From positions 1-43,603 of the forward strand of contig NZ_BBXG01000032.1 of NCBI RefSeq assembly GCF_001570605.1: DNA of 43,603 nucleotides, given 5' to 3'. The notes under the pieces are model-generated. The model saw nothing but the letters and a program-made list of their open reading frames with translations. It searched no databases and was not told the origin of the DNA. The DNA is from Herbidospora cretacea. GTDB lineage: Bacteria > Actinomycetota > Actinomycetes > Streptosporangiales > Streptosporangiaceae. The translations under genes and the position numbers were made by a program. This document shows, in pieces, positions 25,441-32,674 of this stretch (the stretch's first letter is position 1; each line of letters opens with the position of its first letter).

Positions 25441-26165
25441 GGCTGCTCCACCATCAGCCCGCCGGGCACCGGCAGCACGAGATGCCGGTTCAGCAGCCCG
25501 GTCGCGGGGTCGAAGCCCGCCTGGACGCCCGTTCCCGGAGCCTCCCGGTCGTGGAGGTAGGCCCAGACGTCCGCGACGATCAGCGCGGCGGCGACGTGCG
25601 CCCCCACGGCCGGCGACGGGCCGGCTTCCGGAGCGCCGCCGGAGTCGAGCCACGCCCAGTGGGCGGCCAGTTCGTCCGGCCACGGCGAGGCGGCCAGCCT
25701 CCTCGACCGCAGGTCCTCGTAGGAGGCGGTCGCGGGGCCCGTCCAGAAAGGGCCGGTGTACCAGCGCCGCCCTTCGGCGAACCCGAGGTGCAGCGCGGCG
25801 CCGGTGTCCCGGGCCTCGGCGTCGAGCCGCCGGAACAGCTCGTCGCGCAGCCACGAGGAGACCGCGATGCGCACCGCGACGTCCTGGTCGCCGGTGGTCA
25901 GACCTGCTCCTTCGAGCAGGAGGCCGACCGCCTCGAACAGCGGCCCGTCACCGGTCAGGGCGACCCGGCCCGGTCTGCGGACCGGGATCGGCTCCAGCAC
26001 GCCCTCTTCCGTGAAGACCTCCGTCAGGTCGGGGTCGTCGAGCGGCGGACGATCCGGGCGGGCGCCCTCGGGCGCGGACACGGCGAGGAAGTCCTCTCCG
26101 GGGGTGTGCACCAGCCAGCCGTCGTCCCTCGGGACGAACGACACCCCGCCGGCGTACCGGCTCAT
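25437..26165 (-). CDS. E1-like (ThiF-type) YcaO partner with putative leader-recognition domain
   Basis: 242 residues. The middle (VALTGDGPLFEAVGLLLEGAGLTTG...VRIAVSSW) looks like a reduced Rossmann-type ThiF fold. The segment LHLGFAEGRRWYTGPFWTGPATASYEDLRSRRLAASPW corresponds to the GP...PG-t-Cy-Cl--R block of TOMM ocin-ThiF proteins, though its Cys residues are replaced. The first 80 residues (GGVSFVPRDDGWLVHTPGEDFLAV) could form the winged-helix leader-binding element. Such C-proteins bring the precursor leader to the YcaO and stimulate cyclodehydration. It has its own strong ribosome binding site (AGGAAGGAG) and lies just past a hairpin that follows the peptide gene. Confidence 0.75.
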   Translation of the reverse strand: MSRYAGGVSFVPRDDGWLVHTPGEDFLAVSAPEGARPDRPPLDDPDLTEVFTEEGVLEPIPVRRPGRVALTGDGPLFEAVGLLLEGAGLTTGDQDVAVRIAVSSWLRDELFRRLDAEARDTGAALHLGFAEGRRWYTGPFWTGPATASYEDLRSRRLAASPWPDELAAHWAWLDSGGAPEAGPSPAVGAHVAAALIVADVWAYLHDREAPGTGVQAGFDPATGLLNRHLVLPVPGGLMVEQP

Positions 26166-26199
26166 GGGCTCTCCTTCCTGCTCTACGCTGCGAGGACCG

Positions 26200-26234
26200 C
26201 GGGCGGGGACGCGATAGGAGCACGTCCCCGCCCG
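26200..26234 (-). terminator. Strong hairpin between peptide gene and biosynthetic genes (attenuator or stabiliser)
   Basis: CGGGCGGGGACG and CGTCCCCGCCCG are perfect complements: 12 bp, 9 or more G-C, with an 11-base loop. On the minus transcript it lies 14 bases after the peptide stop codon and 34 bases before the next start. There is no T tract. It is the only sizeable gap in the operon. Such hairpins after RiPP precursor genes usually let the precursor RNA accumulate above the enzyme RNA. Confidence 0.8.
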
Positions 26235-26248
26235 TGGCTCAGGACCGG

Positions 26249-26344
26249 CTAGCGCCAGGCCACGCTGGACCGGGTCACGGTCGAGTGGTTGTTGGAGTGC
26301 ACGCTCGCGCGGACCTGCGCGACCTTCAGCTTCGTCACCTTCAT
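26249..26344 (-). CDS. Candidate RiPP precursor peptide, 31 residues, Ser/Thr/His-rich
   Basis: Read from the minus strand: a leader-like start MKVTKLKVAQVRA, then a core-like half SVHSNNHSTVTRSSVAWR before TAG. It has seven Ser/Thr in the last 18 residues, two His, two Asn, no Cys, one Trp. The start ATG shares its A with the stop of the preceding transporter gene (TGATG) and is preceded by GGGAGGTGAT six bases upstream, a near-ideal ribosome binding site, so heavy translation is expected. It lies in the centre of a YcaO/TfuA/E1-like gene set that otherwise has no substrate. Ser and Thr are substrates for cyclodehydration to oxazolines, and any backbone amide for thioamidation. Leader and core boundary is a guess. 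Too short for routine gene finders. Confidence 0.8.
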   Translation of the reverse strand: MKVTKLKVAQVRASVHSNNHSTVTRSSVAWR

Positions 26345-28191
26345 CACGAATCACCTCCCTGCGTCGTCGTCGGGACGGGCCGCCCGGCCAGGAGCGCGGC
26401 GGCGTCCGCCTGCGCCTGGACGAGACGTCGGTAGGGCTCGCATCGCGCCATGAGTTCGGCGTGGCCGCCGATGCCGGCGATGCGGCCGTGGTCCAGCACG
26501 GCGACCAGATCGGCGTGCCGGAGAGTGGAGAGCCGGTGGGCGATGACCAGCGTGGTGCGCCCGTTCCTGACCCGGTCGAGCGCGGTCTGCATCTCGTGTT
26601 CCGACAGGGCGTCGAGCTGGCTGGAGGACTCGTCCAGGACCAGCACCGGGCAGTCGCGCAGCAGGGCTCTGGCGACGGCGACCCGCTGACGTTCGCCGCC
26701 CGACAGGGCGGCTCCCCGCTCGCCGACCACGGTGTCGAGGCCGTCGGGCAGCCTGTCCAGGAACGGGGTGACCTGGGCGTCGTCACAGGCGCGGGCGATC
26801 CGCTCGGCGGTCGCCTCGGGATCGGCCAGCTCCAGGTTGGCGCGCAGGGTGTCGTGGAAGAGGAAGGCCTCCTGCGGCACGTGGCAGACCAGCCGGGGCA
26901 GGTCGTCGACCGGCAGGTCCCGCACGTCGGTCCCGCCGATCCGGACGGCGCCGGACGCCGGGTCGAAGTGGCGCAGCAGCAGGTGGGCCAGGGTCGACTT
27001 GCCCGCGCCGGTGGCCCCGGCCAGGGCGAGGGTGGTCCCGGCGGGAACGGTCAGCGAGACGCCGTGCAGCACCGGACGCCTCTCGTCGTAGCCGAAGACG
27101 ATCCGGTCGAACTCCACCGCCGGAGCCCCGGTCGGGGCGGGGGACGCGGCGGAGCCGGTGTCGGCGACGGCGGCCGGTTCCTCCAGGAGGTCGAAGACCC
27201 GATCGGCGGAGGAGGAGGTGATCCCCCACACCCGCGTGACGTTGAGCAGCATGGCGAGGGGGGTGAAGGCGGCGCCCGCGAGCGCCACCGAGGCGAGCAG
27301 GGCGGGCGTGCTGAGCCCGTTGTCCAGCCCAGTGTCCAGCCCAGTGTCCAGCCCGATGACCAGGACGCTGAGGGTCGCGCCGCCGACCGCGATCCCGCCG
27401 GTGACGGTCTCCATCCCGGCGCGGAGGGTCTGCCGGCGCTGCGCCGAGGCCAGGCGGCGGTCGGCCTCCCGCAGCCGGTCGAGACGGTCGGGGCCGCGGC
27501 CGAACGAGATGACCTCCCGCAGGCCCTGCACCAGGTCGGTGACCTCGACGTTCATCTCGGAGAGCGCGCGGTTGAGGTCGCCGCCGTGACGCGTCCCCGC
27601 CCGGCGCAGAGCCAGCGGCAGCGCGAGCGAGGCCGTCAGCCAGAGGGCCAGCGCGAGGGCGGCCCAGCCGCCGCCGATCAGGGCCATCGCCACGACCGCC
27701 GCCGGGGTGACCACGACCGCAGCCGCGATGTAGATCGAGGTGTGCGCGTAGAAGATCTCCAGGCTCTCGCTGTCGCGCAGCGCCCGGACCACGAGGTCGC
27801 CGCCGCGCCTGCGGACCAGCCCGCCGGGGGCGATCCGGGCGAAGGCCAGGTAGAGCCACTGGCGCACCTGGGCGAGGATGCGGAAGGACAGCTCGTGGGA
27901 GATCCACGACTCGACCCAGTTGGCCACCGCCCGCAGGGCCGTGAGCCCGAGGGCCCACCAGAACACGGGCCACAGGTCCGCGGCTCCGGAGAGCGCCCGG
28001 CCGACGGCGGCGGCGGCGAGCACGACCGCCGCCATCCCGGCCGCCTGGTTGACGACCGCGAACAGGACCGAGATCCCGAACGGGCGTAGGTGCCCGGCCA
28101 GCACGTGGAGCAGTCCCTTCGTGCCCCCGCCCCGCATCGACGCGGGCCGGCCGTCCTCCCAGGCCGCCACGGCTTCGGACGCGGACGTCAT
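26344..28191 (-). CDS. ABC half-transporter, membrane and ATPase domains fused (ABCB-like, first of pair)
   Basis: 615 residues. Six membrane helices in residues 30-330, then the nucleotide-binding domain: Walker A LAGATGAGKSTLAHLLL, Q loop CHVPQEAFLFHDTL, signature ALSGGERQRVAVARAL, Walker B VLVLDESSSQLDALSE and switch VIAHRLSTL. In a predicted loop between helices 5 and 6 is GLDTGLDTGLDNGLS, a short in-frame repeat. It overlaps the other half-transporter by 4 bases, so they should make a heterodimer. Members of this fold export peptides, but IrtAB and YbtPQ of the same fold import metal-siderophores, so direction is open. The start ATG at 28191 overlaps the preceding stop. Confidence 0.93.
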   Translation of the reverse strand: MTSASEAVAAWEDGRPASMRGGGTKGLLHVLAGHLRPFGISVLFAVVNQAAGMAAVVLAAAAVGRALSGAADLWPVFWWALGLTALRAVANWVESWISHELSFRILAQVRQWLYLAFARIAPGGLVRRRGGDLVVRALRDSESLEIFYAHTSIYIAAAVVVTPAAVVAMALIGGGWAALALALWLTASLALPLALRRAGTRHGGDLNRALSEMNVEVTDLVQGLREVISFGRGPDRLDRLREADRRLASAQRRQTLRAGMETVTGGIAVGGATLSVLVIGLDTGLDTGLDNGLSTPALLASVALAGAAFTPLAMLLNVTRVWGITSSSADRVFDLLEEPAAVADTGSAASPAPTGAPAVEFDRIVFGYDERRPVLHGVSLTVPAGTTLALAGATGAGKSTLAHLLLRHFDPASGAVRIGGTDVRDLPVDDLPRLVCHVPQEAFLFHDTLRANLELADPEATAERIARACDDAQVTPFLDRLPDGLDTVVGERGAALSGGERQRVAVARALLRDCPVLVLDESSSQLDALSEHEMQTALDRVRNGRTTLVIAHRLSTLRHADLVAVLDHGRIAGIGGHAELMARCEPYRRLVQAQADAAALLAGRPVPTTTQGGDS

Positions 28192-29930
28192 CGCGCACCT
28201 CCGTGCTGGGCCGCCACCAGGTCCGACCAGGCTCCCGCGTGGGCGGCCAGGTCGGCGGGGCTGCCGTGCTCCACCAGTTCGCCGCCGTCGAAAACGGCCA
28301 CCGCGTCGGCGCTGACGAGGCTCGACAGGCGATGGGCGATCATGATCGTGGTGCGGCCGGCGCGCAGTTCGTCGAGCGCCTCGCGCAGGGCCGCCTCGGT
28401 CTCGCCGTCGACCGCCGAGGTGGCCTCGTCGAGGATGAGCACCGGCGCGTCCTTCAGCAGGGCCCGCGCGATGGCGATCCGCTGCCGTTCGCCGCCTGAC
28501 AGCCGGGCTCCGCGTTCGCCGACGACCGTGTCGAAGCCGTCCGGCAGGCCGTCGACGACATCGAGGATCCTGGCGCGGCGGGCGGCGTGCCGGAGGGAGG
28601 CGAGGTCGGCGTCCGGCCGCGCCAGGCGCAGGTTCTCCGCGATCGTGCCGTGGAAGAGGTGGGTGTCCTGGCTCACCACGGCGGTCATGGCCCGGACCGC
28701 GTCGCGGTCGAGGTCGCGCAGGTCGACGCCGTCGGCGAGGATCTGCCCGGTCTGCGGGTCGAAGTGACGCTGGAGCAGGTTGACCAGGGTCGACTTGCCC
28801 GATCCGGAGCGTCCGGAGATCGCGAGCGTCGTCCCGGGTTCGACGACCAGGCAGACGTCGCGCAGCGCGGGCCGGGCCGCGCCGGGGTAGGTGAAGGTGA
28901 CCTCGCGCAGGACCAGCCGGGGTGGCCGGTCAGCCGTTCGGCTCGTCACAGGCGCGGCCGGCGCCGGGGCGGGCGCGTCGGCGTCCAGCAGGGCGAAGAC
29001 GCCCTTGCCTGCGGCCAGGCCGTGGAACCCCTCGTGCCAGTAGTTCTGCAGTTCGAGCAGCGGGCGGAAGGCCTCGGCGGTCAGCCAGGCGATCAGCAGC
29101 AGACCGGCCGCGTCGAGGTGGCCGGTGGAGTGGCGGATGGCGGCCACCACCACCGACAGGCTGGTGCCCGCCGTCATGAGGAACGCGCTGATCACGTAGA
29201 CGGAACTGGAGGCGGCGAGGTCGCCCATGGTCGCCCGGTAGAGCGCGAGGGCGTCGCGCCGGAGCCGGTGGCCGTAGACGCCGGTCGCGCCCAGCGCCTT
29301 CAAAGTGGTCATGCCCTGGAGGGCGTCGAGCACCCGGGCGGCGAAGTTCTCGTACGCGGTCCAGTGCCGCTGGGACCGCGCGCCCATGATCCGCCGCCAG
29401 AACGGCCGGGACGCCGGCACCAGCACCACGCAGACCCCAGCGAGCACCCCTGCCACCGGGTCCTGCCAGGTCAGCACGGCGACGATCACCAGTGGACCGC
29501 CGACGCTCACGACGACCTGCGGCAGGTAGAAGCCCACGTAGGCCCTGACCGCCTCCACGCCGTCGGCGATCGTGGTCCGCAGCGTCCCGGCCGATCCGGT
29601 GACGGTGTAACCAGGCCCGAGGTCGAGCAGCCGCTCTGCCAGCCGGATCCGCAGGCGGGCCTGGACGAGCGACGCCGTCCAGTTCGCCGACTGATCCCGG
29701 GCCCATAACAGCAGGCAGCGCAGGACGACGAACAGCCCCGTCACCGCCAGCGGCCCACCCACGCCGGCCGGATCCGGCGCGCCGGAGATGAGGGCGCGCC
29801 GGATCGTCTCGACGAGCGCGACCGCCTGCCCCGCCCCCGCCGCCGTGGCCAGGAGCGAGAGCAGGGCGGTCGACGCCATGGGACCCGAGGCGCCACGTGC
29901 CAGACCCAGCATTCGCCGCTGAACGAGCAC
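28188..29930 (-). CDS. ABC half-transporter, membrane and ATPase domains fused (ABCB-like, second of pair)
   Basis: 580 residues from a GTG preceded by AAGGAGGTG five bases upstream, a very good ribosome binding site. First gene of the operon. N-terminal LARGASGPMASTALLSLLATAAGAGQAVALVETIRRAL recalls the opening of IrtB, YbtP and CydD-type half-transporters. NBD: LAISGRSGSGKSTLVNLLQ, VVSQDTHLFHGTIAENLRLARP, RLSGGERQRIAIARALL, VLILDEATSAVDGETE, MIAHRLSSL, all intact. Together with the next gene it would form a heterodimer. Its promoter region contains two Zur-like boxes, so expression of the complete 13.4-kb operon is expected under zinc shortage. Confidence 0.93.
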   Translation of the reverse strand: MLVQRRMLGLARGASGPMASTALLSLLATAAGAGQAVALVETIRRALISGAPDPAGVGGPLAVTGLFVVLRCLLLWARDQSANWTASLVQARLRIRLAERLLDLGPGYTVTGSAGTLRTTIADGVEAVRAYVGFYLPQVVVSVGGPLVIVAVLTWQDPVAGVLAGVCVVLVPASRPFWRRIMGARSQRHWTAYENFAARVLDALQGMTTLKALGATGVYGHRLRRDALALYRATMGDLAASSSVYVISAFLMTAGTSLSVVVAAIRHSTGHLDAAGLLLIAWLTAEAFRPLLELQNYWHEGFHGLAAGKGVFALLDADAPAPAPAAPVTSRTADRPPRLVLREVTFTYPGAARPALRDVCLVVEPGTTLAISGRSGSGKSTLVNLLQRHFDPQTGQILADGVDLRDLDRDAVRAMTAVVSQDTHLFHGTIAENLRLARPDADLASLRHAARRARILDVVDGLPDGFDTVVGERGARLSGGERQRIAIARALLKDAPVLILDEATSAVDGETEAALREALDELRAGRTTIMIAHRLSSLVSADAVAVFDGGELVEHGSPADLAAHAGAWSDLVAAQHGGAR

Positions 29931-29974
29931 GTCGCACCTCCTTCCGAACGGGTGAGCCGGGAGAGACGCTAGGC

Positions 29975-29993
29975 GATAATGATTTTCATTGTC
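29975..29993. promoter_or_regulatory. Zur-like box 1 (cluster promoter, operon side)
   Basis: GATAATGA, TTT, TCATTGTC is an 8-3-8 inverted repeat with one mismatch. It includes AATGATTTTCATT, close to actinobacterial Zur boxes (TGAAAATGATTTTCA type). It lies 44 bases upstream of the exporter start at 29930, in an AT-rich island of a GC-rich genome. Confidence 0.75.
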
Positions 29994-30007
29994 AACAGAT
30001 CTTTGGG

Positions 30008-30024
30008 GATGGTTTTCATTTCCA
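30008..30024. promoter_or_regulatory. Zur-like box 2 (cluster promoter, MFS side)
   Basis: GATGGTTTTCATTTCCA shares the ATGrTTTTCATT core with box 1 and box 3, and has TGG/CCA ends. The TTTTCATT cores of boxes 1 and 2 are exactly 30 bp apart, so the two dimers would lie on one face of the helix. It lies 20 bases before the MFS start. Confidence 0.7.
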
Positions 30025-30044
30025 ATGGACGGTACGTTCCTCGC

Positions 30045-31298
30045 GTGACCGACATCAAGGAGCAGAGCGCCACCGGATTGGGGTCGTTACTGGCCGGCAA
30101 CCAGGACTTCCGGCTGCTGTGGCTGGGCAACCTGGTCAGCGTCTGCGGCGGCTGGTTCACCGCCGTCGCGGTCTTCGCGATGCTCTACGAGCACACCGGC
30201 GCCGCCGTGGCGGCGGGCGCTTCCCTGGCCATGCGCTACCTGCCCGGCGTCCTGTTCGGAACCTGGGGCGGGGTGCTGGCCGACCGGCTCGACCGCCGCA
30301 CGATCATGCTGGTCGGCGACGGCGTGCTCGCGGTGCTGGCGCTGGCGTTCCTGCTGGCCGACAGCCCCGGCACGATCTGGCTGGCCTACCCGCTCACCTT
30401 CGCCTCGGCCGCCGTCGGCTTCGTCTTCCAGGCCGCGCGCAACGCCTGGATGCCCTCCCTGGTCCGGCCGGAGGAGGGCGTCCTGTACGCGGCGGCGGTC
30501 CAGGTCAACGGCCTGCTGTTCCAGGCGGTCGGCGGCCTGGCCGGGGCCGCCGCCGTCACGCTGGTCGGTTGGCGCTGGGCCTTCGTGGTCAACGCGGTGT
30601 CGTTCCTGGTCTCGTTCCACTTCACCGCCAAGGTCCGGCGCGGTGACCGGCGCGGCGACACCCGACCCGAAGCGGCGCGCGGCTTCCGGGCCTTCCGCGA
30701 GGGCCTGCGCGCGGTCCGGCGCAGCCGGCTCGTCTCGGCCCTGCTCATCCTGGAGGCCGTGTTCTGCCTGGGCCTGGGCGGGTCGATCACGGCCATGACG
30801 GCGCTGGCAGTGCAGGTCCACGACCTGGGCGACGGCGGCACCGGCTGGTTCTACGCGGTGCAGGGCCTGGCCGGGGCGGTCGTGCTGCTCATCGCCGCGC
30901 CCCGGCTGAAGAGGCTCCCCGAGGAGAGGCGGCTGGTCGTGCTCGGGCTGTCCTGTCTCGGGGAAGGGCTGTTCACCGCCGCACTGGGCCTGCCGTCCGG
31001 CGCGCTGTGGGCGCTCGCGCTCTGGGGAGCCGCCGCCTGCGTGGACGTGGTCTACGGACCCGTGTCGATGGCGATCCTTCTCGGCCACTCCCCCAACGAG
31101 CTGCGCGGCCGGGTGGTGTCGTTGTGGAGCGCGACGGCGACGGCCTCACTGGGCGTCTCGGCCGTCGTCTCCGGAGCCCTCCTCGACACGCTCGGACCGG
31201 CGGCGCTGCTGCCGATCCTCGGCGCCTGCATGGCTCTTCCCGGCGCGGCCTGGCTGGTGGCGTTACGAGCCGGCCTGCTGCTGCCCTCGCGCGCATGA
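30045..31298 (+). CDS. MFS transporter of the EntS/YbtX-like (MFS_3) group
   Basis: 417 residues with about 12 membrane helices. The first helix follows FRLLWLGNLVSVCGGWFTAVAVFAML, the family motif A region appears as GGVLADRLDRRTIMLVGD, and PSLVRPEEGVLYAAAVQVNGLLFQAVGGLAGAA is typical of the EntS/TIGR00900 group that exports enterobactin and related siderophores; YbtX of Yersinia belongs near it and is linked to zinc. The GTG at 30045 is used because the longer frame to 29979 runs through both Zur-like boxes. Likely role: secretion of the peptide product. The 3' end overlaps the convergent regulator gene by 36 bases. Confidence 0.9.
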   Translation: MTDIKEQSATGLGSLLAGNQDFRLLWLGNLVSVCGGWFTAVAVFAMLYEHTGAAVAAGASLAMRYLPGVLFGTWGGVLADRLDRRTIMLVGDGVLAVLALAFLLADSPGTIWLAYPLTFASAAVGFVFQAARNAWMPSLVRPEEGVLYAAAVQVNGLLFQAVGGLAGAAAVTLVGWRWAFVVNAVSFLVSFHFTAKVRRGDRRGDTRPEAARGFRAFREGLRAVRRSRLVSALLILEAVFCLGLGGSITAMTALAVQVHDLGDGGTGWFYAVQGLAGAVVLLIAAPRLKRLPEERRLVVLGLSCLGEGLFTAALGLPSGALWALALWGAAACVDVVYGPVSMAILLGHSPNELRGRVVSLWSATATASLGVSAVVSGALLDTLGPAALLPILGACMALPGAAWLVALRAGLLLPSRA

Positions 31299-31649
31299 GG
31301 CGCAGATGCCGTAGACGGCCTCGACCGTGAAGCCGTCCGGGCGGCCCTCTTCCTCCTGCTCGACGACGAGGCCGCAGTCGCGGCAGATCAGGTGATGGTG
31401 CCTGGTGGGGCCGCAGGCCCTATAGGTCGCCTCGCCCGCCTGGCTGAAGACGTGCACGAGACCCGCCGCCACCAGCGAGGACACGGCGCGGTAGGCGGTC
31501 GTCAGCGCGATGGGCTGACCCCGCCGGGAGAGCTCGTCGTACACCTGCTTGGTCGTGATGGGGCGGTCCTGGGCCAGGAGCACGTCCAGCACCAGGACGC
31601 GCTTCCTGGTCGCCCGGATCCCGGCCTGCCATCGCTGCGCATCGGGCAT
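31263..31649 (-). CDS. zur: Fur-family regulator, probably the zinc sensor Zur
   Basis: 128 residues from the ATG at 31649 (a GTG at 31658 is possible). Winged helix: ATRKRVLVLDVLLAQDRPITTKQVYDELSRRGQPIALTTAYRAVSSLVAAGLV. C-terminal dimer and metal domain: CGPTRHHHLICRDCGLVVE and AVYGICASCARG, with the His cluster and the two C-x2-C pairs that bind structural zinc. Adjacent znuABC genes and boxes of the Zur type in the shared promoter argue for Zur rather than Fur or Nur. With zinc bound it would repress znuABC, the RiPP operon and the MFS gene; in shortage these are released. It is divergent from znuA, 104 bases between starts. Confidence 0.9.
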   Translation of the reverse strand: MPDAQRWQAGIRATRKRVLVLDVLLAQDRPITTKQVYDELSRRGQPIALTTAYRAVSSLVAAGLVHVFSQAGEATYRACGPTRHHHLICRDCGLVVEQEEEGRPDGFTVEAVYGICASCARGQQQAGS

Positions 31650-31673
31650 GGCGGTCACTCCCACGTCTTGACA

Positions 31674-31688
31674 ATGGTTTTCATTTTC
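31674..31688. promoter_or_regulatory. Zur-like box 3 (zur/znuA divergent promoter)
   Basis: ATGGTTTTCATTTTC repeats the core of box 2 base for base over ATGGTTTTCATTT. A TTGACA hexamer at 31668 overlaps it, consistent with a -35 element blocked by a repressor. It lies 24 bases upstream of the zur start. Confidence 0.75.
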
Positions 31689-31715
31689 TACATGGTTGCC
31701 CACGAAAGAACCAGA

Positions 31716-31731
31716 TTGAAATGAAAACCGT
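31716..31731. promoter_or_regulatory. Zur-like box 4 (znuA side, opposite orientation)
   Basis: ATTGAAATGAAAACCG, read on the other strand, contains GGTTTTCATTTC, the same core as boxes 2 and 3. It lies 22 bases before the znuA start at 31754, a position where binding would block transcription or elongation. Confidence 0.7.
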
Positions 31732-31753
31732 TATTGATCTAGGAAGGCCCGGC

Positions 31754-32674
31754 ATGCATCCCCTGCGCTCTGCCGCCCTCTGCTCCCTTGCCCTGCTCGC
31801 CGCGGCCTGCGGCGGCACCACGACGACGCCGGCCTCGGCCCCCGCTTCCGCTTCCGCTCCGGAATCCATCACGGTCGTCGCGTCCACCAACGTGTACGGG
31901 GACATCGCCCGGCAGGTGGGCGGCGACCGGGTCGACGTGACCTCGATCATCTCCGACCCCGGCCAGGACCCCCACTCCTACGAGGCCAGCACCCAGAACC
32001 AGCTGACGCTCTCCAAGGCCAAGGTCGTCATCGAGAACGGCGGCGGCTACGACGACTTCGTCGACACCATGCTCAAGGCCAGCGGCAACACCTCCGCCCA
32101 GGTCATCAACGCGGTCACCGTCTCCGGCAAGACGGCCCCCGACGGCGGGGAGCTCAACGAGCACATCTGGTACGACCTGCCTTCGGTCGCCAAGATCGCC
32201 GATCAGGTCTCGACGGCCCTGGCCACGGCCGACCCGGCCGGCGCCGCCACCTTCACCGCCAACGCCGAGGCGTTCAAGGGCAGGCTGAAGCCGCTGGAGG
32301 AGCGCATCGCCGCCATCGCCGCCGAGGCCCAGGGCACCGCGGTGGCCATCACCGAACCCGTCCCCCTCTACCTGCTGGACGCGGCGGGCCTGAAGAACCT
32401 GACCCCCGAGGAGTTCAGCGAGGCCGTCGAAGAGGGCGACGACGTCTCCCCCGCCGTCCTGGCCGAGACGACCGCCCTGTTCACCGGCAGGAAGGTGGAA
32501 GCGCTGGTCTACAACGAGCAGACCAGCGGGCAGCAGACCGAACAGCTCAAGAAGGCGGCGGCCGACAGCGACGTCGCGGTGGTCCCGGTCACCGAGACCC
32601 TGCCCGAGGGCAAGGACTACGTCGCCTGGATGACCTCCACCGTCGACGCCCTCCAGGGCGCGCTCGTCCCGTGA
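31754..32674 (+). CDS. znuA: Zinc ABC transporter, substrate-binding lipoprotein (ZnuA-like)
   Basis: 306 residues. Signal peptide MHPLRSAALCSLALLAAAC with the lipobox LAAAC; the ATG at 31754 has AGGAAGG at the right distance, while an ATG at 31721 lies within Zur box 4. Cluster A-I fold marks: VVASTNVYGDIARQVGGDRVDV, DPGQDPHSYEAS with the first ligand His, and ELNEHIWYDLPSV with the second. At the place of the third His, many ZnuA proteins have a His-rich segment; here it reads AITEPVPLYLLDAAG with Glu, and the fourth ligand may be Glu in VYNEQTSG. The H/H/E/acid set also occurs in manganese binders such as PsaA, but regulation by Zur-like boxes favours zinc. The charged His loop of ZnuA is absent. 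Confidence 0.9.
   Translation: MHPLRSAALCSLALLAAACGGTTTTPASAPASASAPESITVVASTNVYGDIARQVGGDRVDVTSIISDPGQDPHSYEASTQNQLTLSKAKVVIENGGGYDDFVDTMLKASGNTSAQVINAVTVSGKTAPDGGELNEHIWYDLPSVAKIADQVSTALATADPAGAATFTANAEAFKGRLKPLEERIAAIAAEAQGTAVAITEPVPLYLLDAAGLKNLTPEEFSEAVEEGDDVSPAVLAETTALFTGRKVEALVYNEQTSGQQTEQLKKAAADSDVAVVPVTETLPEGKDYVAWMTSTVDALQGALVP

Noticed and set aside
27325-27358. CRISPR-like short repeat
   Set aside because: Contiguous tandem units without spacers, in frame inside a transporter gene; no cas genes in the window.
16534-29930. Lanthipeptide or thiopeptide cluster
   Set aside because: No LanB-like dehydratase, LanC, LanM, or thiopeptide cyclase was found, and the peptide has no Cys.
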